From an uncultured Pelagibacteraceae bacterium (lineage in GTDB: Bacteria > Pseudomonadota > Alphaproteobacteria > Pelagibacterales > Pelagibacteraceae): a stretch of DNA of 64,000 nucleotides. The translations under genes and the position numbers were made by a program. Positions 16,937 to 25,859 of the stretch are shown piece by piece. Position 1 is the first letter of the stretch, and the number at the start of each line of letters is the position of its first letter. The stretch covers positions 1 through 64,000 of the forward strand of contig CACHKQ010000004.1 in the NCBI GenBank assembly GCA_902580445.1, in the 5' to 3' direction. The notes beneath the pieces were generated by a model, which was given only the letters and a program-made list of their open reading frames with translations, was not told the DNA's origin and searched no databases.

Positions 16937-18304
16937 ATGAATATTATCATTTGTGGCGCCGGCATGGTCGGTTTTTCAATTAGCAAACAATTACAAGCTC
17001 AAGGACACTCTGTAACTGTTATTGACCAATCATCTGAAGACATTAAAAAAATTAATGACACTCAGGATGTTAAGGGTATAGTTGGTAGAGCTACTTTACC
17101 TTCTGTTCTTGAAAGCGCAGGCGCAAAAGACACTGACATGATTATCGCTGTTACCAGAAATGATGAAATAAATATGATTGTATGTCAAATAGCAAGTTCT
17201 CTATTTAATATTTCAAAAAAAATTGCAAGAATTAGATCGCAAGAATTCCTAGAGGGTAAATGGAGTAAATTATATAGCAAAGCAAATATACCAATAGATG
17301 TAATTATATCTCCTGAGAGAGAAGTTGCTAAATCCTTATTCAGGAAATTAGAAGCACCAGGAGCCCTAGACAATGTGCCTTTTGTAAAAGACAAGGTTAA
17401 ATTACTTGAAATTTTAATTGAAAAAAAATGCCCAATAGCAAATACACCTTTAAGCGATTTAACAAAAAAATTTCCTGAATTTAAAGCGTATATATTTGGA
17501 GCAGAGAGAAAAGAAAAATTTGTTTTTTTTAAAAAAAATGATCAAATGAAAGTAGGTGACAAAGTATATTTAGTTGTAAGTACAGATCAAATCAAAAAAT
17601 TATTATCAGTTTTTGGCCATGATGAAAAGCTTGCAAAAAAAATACTTATTATAGGCGGAGGAAATATTAGCCTCCATCTTGCGAAACTTCTCGAAGCATC
17701 TGATGGACTAAGAACAAAAATTATTGAAAAAAACAAGTCTAGAGCAGAACAATTGGCTGGTGAATTATCATCTTCAATCATAATTTGCGGTGATCCGTTA
17801 GATGAAAAAATTTTAAAGGAAGCAAATATTGAAGAGATAGAAACAGTTTTTGCTTTGACCGATGATGATGAAGACAATATTATGTCTTGTGTATTAGCTG
17901 AAAAATATACTCCTTCTAAACGAACAATAGCAATTATAAATAAACATAATTACAATATTCTTCAAGAGTCTCTAAAAATTGATGATTTAGTTGATCCTAG
18001 AATGGCAACAGTTTCCACTATTATGAAACATGTGCATATGGGCACAATCGATACTGTTTATACATTGTTAGATGGACAATACGAATTCTTAGAAGCCAAA
18101 ATACTTGAGTCATCAGAACTTGTAAATAAATCAATCAAAGACTCTAATTTACCTGATCAAGTTAGAATAGGGGCTATTGTTAGAAAAGATAAAGTGATGA
18201 TGCCAAGTTCAAAATTTATTTTTGAAAAGGACGATATAGTTGTTGTTTTATCTAAAAGAGAGCAACTTAAGGATGTTGAAGATATTTTTAGAATAACTTC
18301 ATAA
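16937..18304 (+). CDS. trkA: Trk potassium uptake regulator TrkA
   Basis: Cytoplasmic nucleotide-binding subunit that gates TrkH-type potassium channels. The 455 residues hold two RCK_N/RCK_C repeats. The first Rossmann motif is IIICGAGMVGFSISK at residue 2, with acidic VIDQS about 25 residues later. The second is ILIIGGGNISLHLAKLL near 235, with KIIEKN. A TrkA_C lobe follows each. It sits directly between ntrX and trkH, as in many Alphaproteobacteria, which suggests co-expression of the regulator pair and the transporter. Confidence 0.95.
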   Translation: MNIIICGAGMVGFSISKQLQAQGHSVTVIDQSSEDIKKINDTQDVKGIVGRATLPSVLESAGAKDTDMIIAVTRNDEINMIVCQIASSLFNISKKIARIRSQEFLEGKWSKLYSKANIPIDVIISPEREVAKSLFRKLEAPGALDNVPFVKDKVKLLEILIEKKCPIANTPLSDLTKKFPEFKAYIFGAERKEKFVFFKKNDQMKVGDKVYLVVSTDQIKKLLSVFGHDEKLAKKILIIGGGNISLHLAKLLEASDGLRTKIIEKNKSRAEQLAGELSSSIIICGDPLDEKILKEANIEEIETVFALTDDDEDNIMSCVLAEKYTPSKRTIAIINKHNYNILQESLKIDDLVDPRMATVSTIMKHVHMGTIDTVYTLLDGQYEFLEAKILESSELVNKSIKDSNLPDQVRIGAIVRKDKVMMPSSKFIFEKDDIVVVLSKREQLKDVEDIFRITS

Positions 18305-18305
18305 A

Positions 18306-19721
18306 ATGAAAATTCAGTCTAGTCTTTATTATTTAGGCCTAAGTTGTTTTCCTGTTTGTATTTTGTCTTTATTTAATATTTTTTATTCTTATTATTTTGA
18401 TTATTTACTTGATGTTAATTCTTACATAATTGTATTATTTTTATCATTATTTATAGGTTTAATTTTATTTTTTGTTGGTAAAAAAAAGAAAGATGAAATT
18501 GGTATTTATGACCAACTTATTTTAGTTTTTTTGATTTATTTACTGATATCAAGTTTAATATCAATACCTTTTCATCTAAGTATTTACCAAGTTTCTTTAA
18601 TAGACGCTTACTTTGAGTCAGTGTCCGGTCTTTCTGGCACTGGATTTAGCATAATATCAGATGTAAAAAACTTAGACCCGCCTCTTATTATATGGAGATC
18701 ATCTTCACAGTGGCTAGGTGGCTTTTATTTTTTAGTATTTTTAGTTTTAATTTTTTCCAATAAAAATTTTAATTTTAAAATGATTGATTATGGTTTTAAT
18801 TTTGAAAAAAAAACAGATTTTGCTAAAAATATCTTAAATGTGTCTTATAGAATTTTTTTTATTTATTTAATACTAACCCTAATAATTTTTTTACTTTTCA
18901 TTTTATCAGATGTTCGTATTTTTAATAGTCTCAATCTATCAATGACAATAATATCATCTGGAGGATTTTTACCAACAAACACGTTGAATGATATATTAAA
19001 AACTAATCTACATCATATAGTTTTGATCTTAGGTTTTTTAATATCAATTTTTAATTTTTATCTACTTTACAATCTATTTTTTGGTAGAAATAATTTAAAG
19101 GATCATGGGGAGGACCTTTATATATTTGTATTATTATTATCATTTTGCTTATTATTTTATTTAATTGTTGATTTAGATTTATTAAAAGTTTTTATTAGTG
19201 TACTAAGCAGTATTGGTAATTCAGGTTTAGAAATCGCTCCTATTCCAAAAAATTTTGGTTTATTTCTTTTGATTTTAACACTTTTTGGAGGTTCAGTCTT
19301 ATCAACAACATCTGGAATTAAATTTATTAGAATTTATGTTTTAATAAAAGCTTTTTTTATAGAGATTTATAGACTTGTAAAACCCAACGTAGTTTTAAAT
19401 TCTAAAATAATGCTTTCAGATAATAAAATAAATAAAGATAATTTAAGAATTGCTTTTTTAATATTTATACTTTTTTTTCTAAGTCTTTTTATTTTAAGTA
19501 GTATTTTATTAATGGATACTTTTGGTTTTGAAAATTCTTTTAAATTGTCGTTATTGACCTTAACAAATACTATGGCATCAAATATCTATGGTTTAGATAG
19601 TATTGATTTTGTTAATTTATTAACTATTTCAAAGATTTCACTTATAATCTTTATGATAATAGCTAAAATTGAGTTACTTGCTGTTTTTTTATTAATAAGA
19701 AAGTTTTTTTTAAGTAATTAA
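18306..19721 (+). CDS. trkH: Potassium uptake protein TrkH
   Basis: Inner-membrane pore subunit of the Trk potassium uptake system. The 471 residues are almost entirely hydrophobic with about ten membrane spans. Selectivity-filter-like loops are visible: SVSGLSGTGFS near 105, ISSGGFLPTN near 218, SSIGNSGLEI near 301 and NTMASNIYGL near 421. The conserved glycines mark the four pore repeats, and the fourth (MASNIYG) is the most degenerate. It starts one base after the trkA stop. Confidence 0.93.
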   Translation: MKIQSSLYYLGLSCFPVCILSLFNIFYSYYFDYLLDVNSYIIVLFLSLFIGLILFFVGKKKKDEIGIYDQLILVFLIYLLISSLISIPFHLSIYQVSLIDAYFESVSGLSGTGFSIISDVKNLDPPLIIWRSSSQWLGGFYFLVFLVLIFSNKNFNFKMIDYGFNFEKKTDFAKNILNVSYRIFFIYLILTLIIFLLFILSDVRIFNSLNLSMTIISSGGFLPTNTLNDILKTNLHHIVLILGFLISIFNFYLLYNLFFGRNNLKDHGEDLYIFVLLLSFCLLFYLIVDLDLLKVFISVLSSIGNSGLEIAPIPKNFGLFLLILTLFGGSVLSTTSGIKFIRIYVLIKAFFIEIYRLVKPNVVLNSKIMLSDNKINKDNLRIAFLIFILFFLSLFILSSILLMDTFGFENSFKLSLLTLTNTMASNIYGLDSIDFVNLLTISKISLIIFMIIAKIELLAVFLLIRKFFLSN

Positions 19722-19724
19722 ATT

Positions 19725-20678
19725 ATGTCTAAAATACTAATTATTGGTGCAGGTGCTATGGGATCAGCGTTTTCTTTTCCATGTGTGGATAATGGTCATA
19801 CAGTAAGTATTATAGGTTCTCCTTTGGAAAATAAAACTATCGATGAACTAAAAAAAAATTATTATCATCAAGTCTTAAGCTGTAATCTTCCAAAAAATAT
19901 AAATTTTTTAAAAGCTGATAAACTTCAAGATGAACTTAAAAATAATCCAGATTTATTAGTAATTGGTGTCAATTCTAAAGGTATAAATTGGATCACTAAA
20001 GAATTAGAGAGTACAAATTTTTCAAACACACCATTATTATTGCTTACAAAAGGTTTGAGTGTACAGAACAATAAATACGTATTACTTACCGACAAATTTA
20101 AAAATGTTGAAATTACAGCAGTTGCTGGCCCTTGTTTGGCAAAAGATTTATCAAAAAAAAATAAAACAGCAGTTGTTTTGGCTAATAAAAATATAAATAA
20201 AGCTAATGAAATCAGCAAATTAATCAAAACAAGTTATTATTTTGTTGAAACTTCTGATGATTTAATTGGTATTGAGGTATGTGCAGCGATTAAAAATTTT
20301 TATTCAATGATAATTGGATCTGCAAATGAATTAAATACAGCTGCTTTTTTATTAAATAAATCAATCATTGAAATGAATAAATTTGTAAAATTTTTAGGTG
20401 GATCTGAAAAATCTGTTTATGGTCTTGCTGGATTAGGTGATTTGTATGTAAGTAGTGCAGGGGGCAGAAACAGTAAAATGGGTCGGCTATTAGGTAAAGG
20501 ACATCTATATACTGAAGCCAAAGCAAAATTTATGCCTAACGAAACAATTGAAGGAGCAGAATTAGCAATGGATATAGGTAAAAAAGTTTTAAAAGATTTT
20601 AGACAAAAGGATTTCCCTTTAATGCACGCGTTGATAGATGCAATATGTAATAATAAAAAATTTACTATAAAGTGGTAA
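19725..20678 (+). CDS. gpsA: Glycerol-3-phosphate dehydrogenase [NAD(P)+]
   Basis: Reduces dihydroxyacetone phosphate to sn-glycerol 3-phosphate for phospholipid synthesis. The 317-residue protein has an N-terminal dinucleotide fold GAGAMGSAFS (8-17), the KGLS and AGPCLAKDLS stretches, catalytic Lys in CAAIKNFYSMIIGSANEL (about 187), and GLAGLGDLYVSSAG followed by RNSKMGRLLGKG, which matches GpsA's GDLxLTC..RN region. VSSAG replaces the usual LTCSS. The alternative, a broader Rossmann dehydrogenase, is less likely given the whole motif order. Confidence 0.88.
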   Translation: MSKILIIGAGAMGSAFSFPCVDNGHTVSIIGSPLENKTIDELKKNYYHQVLSCNLPKNINFLKADKLQDELKNNPDLLVIGVNSKGINWITKELESTNFSNTPLLLLTKGLSVQNNKYVLLTDKFKNVEITAVAGPCLAKDLSKKNKTAVVLANKNINKANEISKLIKTSYYFVETSDDLIGIEVCAAIKNFYSMIIGSANELNTAAFLLNKSIIEMNKFVKFLGGSEKSVYGLAGLGDLYVSSAGGRNSKMGRLLGKGHLYTEAKAKFMPNETIEGAELAMDIGKKVLKDFRQKDFPLMHALIDAICNNKKFTIKW

Positions 20679-20716
20679 ATATTCAAAAAAAGTCTTTGAT
20701 GATTGTGATAAAGTAG

Positions 20717-20745
20717 TTAAAAGAAAGCTTATAACATTATATAAT
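20717..20745 (+). promoter_or_regulatory. Possible promoter for gap
   Basis: The 81-base gap before gap contains a perfect TATAAT at 20740-20745. A weak -35-like TTAAAA lies 17 bases upstream at 20717-20722. It lies about 15 bases before the gap ATG, so any leader would be very short. AT-rich background makes chance matches common. Confidence 0.3.
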
Positions 20746-20759
20746 AAAGTTTATTAAAA

Positions 20760-21767
20760 ATGATAAAAGTTGGAATTAATGGGTTTGGTAGAATTGGAAG
20801 ATTAATTCTAAGAGCTTTATTAGAAAATTATAAGGATAAAATTCAAATTGTAGGTATCAATGACCTTGGCTCTATTGATACTAATGCACATTTAATAAAA
20901 TATGATAGTACACACGGAACTCTTCCACATGATGTAAGCACTTCTAAAGATGGTTTTAAAATTTTAAATCAAAATATAAAAGTATTCGCTGAAAAAGATC
21001 CTGCAAGTCTGCCGTGGGGTAAGATAGGAGCAGACATCGTTTTAGAATGCACAGGATTATTTTTAAATAAAGAAACTGCAGGCAAACATTTAAAAGCAGG
21101 AGCTAAAAAAGTTATAATATCAGCACCAGGAAAAGATGTGGATTTCACAATTGTTCAAGGAGTAAACAGTAAAGATTTAAGAAAAGATCACAATGTTATT
21201 TCTAATGGATCTTGTACTACAAATTGTTTGGCACCCGTTGCAATGGTTTTAGAAAATAGTTTCGGAATTGAGTATGGATATATGACCACCATTCATAGTT
21301 ATACAGGAGATCAAAAGTTGCTGGATACTCTTCATAAAGATTTAAGAAGAGCAAGATCTACCGAGGGAGCGATGATACCGACTTCAACTGGTGCTGCTAA
21401 AGCAATGAGTTTGGTTCTACCAAGCTTAAAAGGTAAGCTCGATGGTACAGCTATAAGAGTCCCAACACCAAATGTCTCCTTAATTGATTTTACATTAGTT
21501 ACAAAAAAGGATGTTACTGCTGATACTATCAACGAAGCCATGATAAAAGCTGCTAATGGTGAGTTAAAGGGTATTCTTGGAATTAATAAACAGCCATTAG
21601 TTTCAAAAGATTTTAATCATGATGCACACAGCTCAATATTTGATGTTACCCAAACCCAAGTTATCAAAAATAAATTTAGTAGAGTTCTTTCTTGGTATGA
21701 TAATGAATGGGGTTTTTCAAATCGTATGTGTGATACATCAATACAAATTTCAAAACTTATTAAATAA
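20760..21767 (+). CDS. gap: Glyceraldehyde-3-phosphate dehydrogenase
   Basis: Oxidises and phosphorylates glyceraldehyde 3-phosphate in glycolysis, or runs in reverse for gluconeogenesis. The 335 residues begin with the Rossmann motif GINGFGRIGR (5-14). The active site is Cys152 in NGSCTTNCLAP with His179 in TTIHSYTGDQ. Downstream are RRARSTEGAMIPTSTGAA and the C-terminal SWYDNEWGFSNRM. SNGSC replaces the common SNASC. NDLGS after the second strand does not settle NAD versus NADP preference. The next gene begins at the base after its stop. Confidence 0.97.
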   Translation: MIKVGINGFGRIGRLILRALLENYKDKIQIVGINDLGSIDTNAHLIKYDSTHGTLPHDVSTSKDGFKILNQNIKVFAEKDPASLPWGKIGADIVLECTGLFLNKETAGKHLKAGAKKVIISAPGKDVDFTIVQGVNSKDLRKDHNVISNGSCTTNCLAPVAMVLENSFGIEYGYMTTIHSYTGDQKLLDTLHKDLRRARSTEGAMIPTSTGAAKAMSLVLPSLKGKLDGTAIRVPTPNVSLIDFTLVTKKDVTADTINEAMIKAANGELKGILGINKQPLVSKDFNHDAHSSIFDVTQTQVIKNKFSRVLSWYDNEWGFSNRMCDTSIQISKLIK

Positions 21768-22616
21768 ATGGAAGTTGTAACTAAAATTGCGCCTATAGCG
21801 CTTGCATTAATAATGCTAGCCCTTGGATTAGGCTTAACTGGTCAAGATTTTTTAAGAGTAGCAAAACAACCAAAAGATTTTTTAGTCGGATTAACATGTC
21901 AGCTAATATTACTACCTATTATTGCTTTTCTATTGCTTAAAATATTTAATTTACCTTTAGAAATTGCTCTTGGTGTAATGATTATTGCTGCAGCGCCTGG
22001 TGGCGTAACATCAAATGTTCTTACAAAATTTGCTAATGGTGATGTGGCTCTTTCAATTTCGTTAACAGCAATTATAAGTTTAATCAGCATTATTTCGGTT
22101 CCATTTATTGTATTTAAATCTGCAGAATTATTAGAAGTTTCGGAAATTTCAAAAGAAATTTCTATGATAGGAATATCAATGAAAATGTTTTTGGTTGTAA
22201 CTCTCCCTGTTCTTATTGGAATGTTAATAAGAAAATTCGCAACAAACTTTGTTATGTCTAAATCTCAGTTTATAGAAAGAATTTCAATTATTTTATTTGT
22301 AATTGTTTTTGCTGCAATATGGATTGAAGAATGGGAGAATATTTTTAACTACATACAAAAAGCAGGATTAATTACTTTGATTTTGAATATTGTAATGATG
22401 ACCGTTGGATATTATATCGCAAAGTTTTTTGCTAGCGGAGCTGCACAAAGAAAATCTATTTCACTTGAGTGTGGACTTCAAAATGGAACTTTAGCAGTTT
22501 TTGTTGCTAGCCAACTATTTAATGATATAGCTTTTTTAATTCCTACAGCCACATATGCAATAATAATGTTTATAACGTCAATTATATTTGTTTTTCTAGT
22601 TAAAAAAAATTCTTAA
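21768..22616 (+). CDS. Bile acid:sodium symporter (BASS) family transporter
   Basis: A 282-residue inner-membrane protein with about nine spans. It contains the SBF-family signature ALGVMIIAAAPGGVTSNVLT around residue 66 (the PGG crossing region) and GDVALSISLTA just after. Another conserved stretch is SLECGLQNGTLAVFVASQL near 227. BASS proteins import organic anions such as pyruvate, pantothenate or bile acids with sodium; the substrate here cannot be told. It starts immediately after gap, so the two may be co-transcribed. Confidence 0.9.
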   Translation: MEVVTKIAPIALALIMLALGLGLTGQDFLRVAKQPKDFLVGLTCQLILLPIIAFLLLKIFNLPLEIALGVMIIAAAPGGVTSNVLTKFANGDVALSISLTAIISLISIISVPFIVFKSAELLEVSEISKEISMIGISMKMFLVVTLPVLIGMLIRKFATNFVMSKSQFIERISIILFVIVFAAIWIEEWENIFNYIQKAGLITLILNIVMMTVGYYIAKFFASGAAQRKSISLECGLQNGTLAVFVASQLFNDIAFLIPTATYAIIMFITSIIFVFLVKKNS

Positions 22617-22637
22617 TGTTTGTAAATATTGTTGATA

Positions 22638-23852
22638 ATGAAATTTGTTCTAGATTATAAAATCACAACAATATTATTAATCGGTTTGATACTAAGAATA
22701 ATTTCAATTTATTTTTACAGAGATATAGAAATTGTTAATGAGTGGGGCATAATTGTAAAAAATTTAGAAGAAAATAATATTTTAAGTGTCCATTCCGTAC
22801 AAGGAGTCCCAGTTCCAAATATCTTTATGCCACCACTTTATCCTTTATTTTTATATTCAATTAAAATTTTTTTTAATAATACAGACAATTTTTTATGGAT
22901 GATATATTTTATTCAATTACTGTTGGCATTAATTTCAATTTATTTAGCTTATAAAATATTTCTTGAATTTTTCTCTGAAAATATAAGCTTTATTGGTTCT
23001 TTATTTTTTTCTATTTTTCCCCTTAACGTTTATGCAGTTTCTCAAATTTCATCAATAGTACTTCAAATGTTTTTGTTTAATTTGTTTATTTTATCTTTTT
23101 TAAAGTTATTTAGAAATATAGATTATAAACATTTATTTATCTTCTCAATTTCTTCTGGATTATTAATGCTCATAAGAGGTGAATATTTTATCTTTGTTTT
23201 ATTTTCCTTGATTTATTTATATTTTAAGAAAAAACAACTAACAAAAGTGTTAACTATATCAGCACTAATACTTTTAATTATTTCTCCATATCTAATAAGA
23301 AATTTTAATATTTTTAATATTGTTACAATTACTAAATCAAGTGGTTATAATCTATTAAAAGGAAACCATCCCAATACAAAAGTGGAGGGAACTCCAATGT
23401 TTCTGTCAGTTGGTAAAATCGTACCAGAAGTAAATGAAAAACTGCAAAAGTTAAATGAAAGTGGACCAAACGTTAAATATGACTTGATGCAAGATAAAAT
23501 ATTATTAGATCAGGCAATTGAATTTATTAAGGAAAATCCTACAAAATATATCTTATTGTATTTTAAAAAATTTTTTTCTTTTATATTTTTAGATGTTAAC
23601 TCTAGTTACCCGAATTATTATTCACCTTTTCATATTATTCCAAAGCTTTTTTTATCAGTTACTACATTGCTAGGATTAATATTATCTTTTAGATTTAGGT
23701 TAAATATCATCAATTATGTTTCATTATTATATATTGCCAATATTGGACTTTTTTCATTTTTCTTTATTCTGCCTAGATACAGTTTATCTTTATTGCTTCT
23801 TCAAGTGATATTAAGTTTATTTTTACTAAAAAAATTTAAGCCAAATTTATAA
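22638..23852 (+). CDS. GT39/ArnT-like membrane glycosyltransferase
   Basis: A roughly 404-residue multi-span membrane protein resembling the PMT/ArnT (GT-C) glycosyltransferases. A first membrane helix leads into RDIEIVNEWG, an acidic loop typical of the lipid-linked-sugar donor site, followed by NIFMPPLYPLFLY. About ten further hydrophobic segments follow, with a soluble loop at about 235-290. Such enzymes move sugars from polyprenyl carriers to lipids or proteins at the outer face of the inner membrane. The frame extends to a TTG at 22629, but ATG 22638 is the more likely start. Confidence 0.7.
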   Translation: MKFVLDYKITTILLIGLILRIISIYFYRDIEIVNEWGIIVKNLEENNILSVHSVQGVPVPNIFMPPLYPLFLYSIKIFFNNTDNFLWMIYFIQLLLALISIYLAYKIFLEFFSENISFIGSLFFSIFPLNVYAVSQISSIVLQMFLFNLFILSFLKLFRNIDYKHLFIFSISSGLLMLIRGEYFIFVLFSLIYLYFKKKQLTKVLTISALILLIISPYLIRNFNIFNIVTITKSSGYNLLKGNHPNTKVEGTPMFLSVGKIVPEVNEKLQKLNESGPNVKYDLMQDKILLDQAIEFIKENPTKYILLYFKKFFSFIFLDVNSSYPNYYSPFHIIPKLFLSVTTLLGLILSFRFRLNIINYVSLLYIANIGLFSFFFILPRYSLSLLLLQVILSLFLLKKFKPNL

Positions 23853-23921
23853 CTTTTGTAAATTTTCATACTTTTCATCAAAAAGCCTTTGTTTTTGCCA
23901 TTAATTTTATTCACCTTTTAG

Positions 23922-23952
23922 TTGTGTTCCGGTTACATTAACATTTTATACA
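23922..23952 (+). promoter_or_regulatory. Possible promoter for proX
   Basis: In the 143-base gap before proX, TTGTGT (23922-23927) and TATACA (23947-23952) resemble -35 and -10 boxes with a rather long 19-base spacer. The gap is large for this genome, so a regulated promoter is expected here. The exact boxes are uncertain. Confidence 0.3.
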
Positions 23953-23995
23953 TGCTAGTTTTTTGCAATTATTAATTAATAATCAAGGGGGAAAA

Positions 23996-24937
23996 ATGAG
24001 ACTATTTAAGTTAATAGTTGCTCTGTTTACTTCGATCACTATCACAAACGCTGCCAATGCCGCTGAAGTTAAAATGGCTAAAGCAAATTGGGATACTGGT
24101 TATTTTCAAGCTGAAATATACAAACAAGCTCTGGAAGCAATGGGACACACAGTAACTGAACCTAAAGCTATCAAACCTTCAGTATTTTACGTAGCTGCAG
24201 CTGCGGGAGATTTAGACCTATGGGTTAATGGATGGTTTGGAACTCACGATGGTTACATCAAAGAAGCCAAAGGGAAAGTTAAAACCGTTGGTTACGTGAT
24301 GAAAAAAGGCGGATTACAAGGCTATCTAGTTGATAAGAAATCAGCTGATAAGTATGGAATCAAAAGCGTAATGGATATTAAAGCAAACGCTAAAGCATGG
24401 GACTCTAATGGCGATGGTAAAGCAGACATGGTTGCTTGCCCTCCAGGTTGGGGTTGCGAAAAGCAAATTACAAAACACTTTGCTGAACTAGGCTTAGGTG
24501 ATTTTATTAATCCAGTAAAAGCTGACTACTCTGCTTCAATGGCTGATGTAGTTGCTAAATACAAAAACGGAAAACCAGTATTATTTTATACATGGACTCC
24601 GAATTGGACTGTCGGTGCTTTAAAACTTGGACAGGATGTTGTTTGGATAGAAGTTCCTTACAGCGGTACTAAAAAAGTTGGCGTAGATAATGCAACAAAA
24701 TCTAAAATTAACATGGGTTTTGGTGCTGATGACATCAGACCAGCTGCTAACGCAGATTTCTTAAAAGCAAATAAAGATATAGAGAAGATGCTTAAAAAAG
24801 CATCAATTCCTCTAGCTGATATTGCTGCTCAAAACATGAAAATGAATGCGGGCGAGAAAAGCGAAAGAGCAATTAAAAAGCATGCTGCTGAATGGATCAA
24901 AGCTAACCAAAGTACTTTCAATAGTTGGATTAAATAA
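23996..24937 (+). CDS. proX: Glycine betaine/proline ABC transporter, substrate-binding protein ProX
   Basis: Periplasmic binding protein of an OpuAC/ProX type importer for betaines. A signal peptide (MRLFKLIVALF up to NAANAA, cleavage near residue 23) precedes the mature protein, which begins AEVKMAKANWDTG. The aromatic-rich DLWVNGWFGTHDGY and FYTWTPNWTVGALKLGQDVVWIEVP are the betaine-box regions. An upstream in-frame ATG at 23963 would add 11 residues. I prefer 23996 because AGGGGG lies just before it and the signal peptide then starts cleanly. The gene is followed by the permease proW, 18 bases later. Confidence 0.93.
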   Translation: MRLFKLIVALFTSITITNAANAAEVKMAKANWDTGYFQAEIYKQALEAMGHTVTEPKAIKPSVFYVAAAAGDLDLWVNGWFGTHDGYIKEAKGKVKTVGYVMKKGGLQGYLVDKKSADKYGIKSVMDIKANAKAWDSNGDGKADMVACPPGWGCEKQITKHFAELGLGDFINPVKADYSASMADVVAKYKNGKPVLFYTWTPNWTVGALKLGQDVVWIEVPYSGTKKVGVDNATKSKINMGFGADDIRPAANADFLKANKDIEKMLKKASIPLADIAAQNMKMNAGEKSERAIKKHAAEWIKANQSTFNSWIK

Positions 24938-24955
24938 GTTGCAAATATAAGTTCA

Positions 24956-25822
24956 GTGAACTTAAAACTTGCACCTTCTGACTATGAAATCTACATTCCA
25001 ATAGCAGAATGGATTGAAAGAAATATTAAAGAGTGGCTGTTTACACAACGGCCGCTCTTTAAGAAGCTAGCTGCACCCATTGATGCTACTCTCGAAGGAT
25101 TAGATACTCTATTCAATTGGATACCATTTCCAATTGTTATTTTAATATTTATTTTTTTTTCGTGGAAAACAAACGGAATAAAATTTGCTTTTTTTGCAGC
25201 TATAAGTTTAATCGCTATTGATTTAGTTGATTTGTGGCAAGAAACTATGACAACGCTTGCTATGATTTTTACTGCCGTTATATTTTGTATGATTATTGGA
25301 ATTCCTTTAGGTATTGCTGCGTCCAGAAGTAGAGTTTTTGAGATAATTTTAAGGCCTATACTAGACATAATGCAAACTATACCTAGTTTTGTCTACCTTA
25401 TACCTGTTGTCATGTTATTTGGAGTTGGACTAACACCAGGAGTGGTAGCGACTATTATATTTGCGTTGCCCCCAGTCATTAGACTTACTAATTTAGGAAT
25501 AAGACAAGTTGGCAAAGGATTTAAAGAAGCAGGCGCAAGCTTGGGATTATCAAAATTTAAAATTTTGCATAGAATTGAATTACCACTTGCACTAAAGACT
25601 ATTATGGCAGGTGTAAACCAAACATTAATGCTAGCTTTATCAATGGTTGTTATAGCAGCACTAATCGGGGCGGGTGGTCTAGGTTTGACTGTTTATGTTG
25701 CTCTTGGTAGATTAGATATTGGTGCAGCTGTAATTGGTGGTACAGGTATTGTAATATTAGCAATAGTTTTAGACAGAATAACTCAAAAAATCGTTCCACA
25801 AGATAATATTAAAACTAGGTAA
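24956..25822 (+). CDS. proW: Glycine betaine/proline ABC transporter, permease ProW
   Basis: Inner-membrane permease partner of ProX. It begins with GTG and has 288 residues: an amphipathic N-terminal stretch, about six membrane spans, and the BPD permease coupling motif EAGASLGLSKFKILHRIELPLALKTIMAG near 196-224. LDIMQTIPSFVYLIPVVML and GAGGLGLTVYVALGRLDIGAA also match ProW. No gene for the ATPase ProV lies next to it; the next gene is an EgtD-like methyltransferase. The ATPase must be elsewhere or be shared. Confidence 0.93.
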   Translation: MNLKLAPSDYEIYIPIAEWIERNIKEWLFTQRPLFKKLAAPIDATLEGLDTLFNWIPFPIVILIFIFFSWKTNGIKFAFFAAISLIAIDLVDLWQETMTTLAMIFTAVIFCMIIGIPLGIAASRSRVFEIILRPILDIMQTIPSFVYLIPVVMLFGVGLTPGVVATIIFALPPVIRLTNLGIRQVGKGFKEAGASLGLSKFKILHRIELPLALKTIMAGVNQTLMLALSMVVIAALIGAGGLGLTVYVALGRLDIGAAVIGGTGIVILAIVLDRITQKIVPQDNIKTR

Positions 25823-25859
25823 TATTATTGATCAAATTTTAAATCTTTAATTTAACAAA

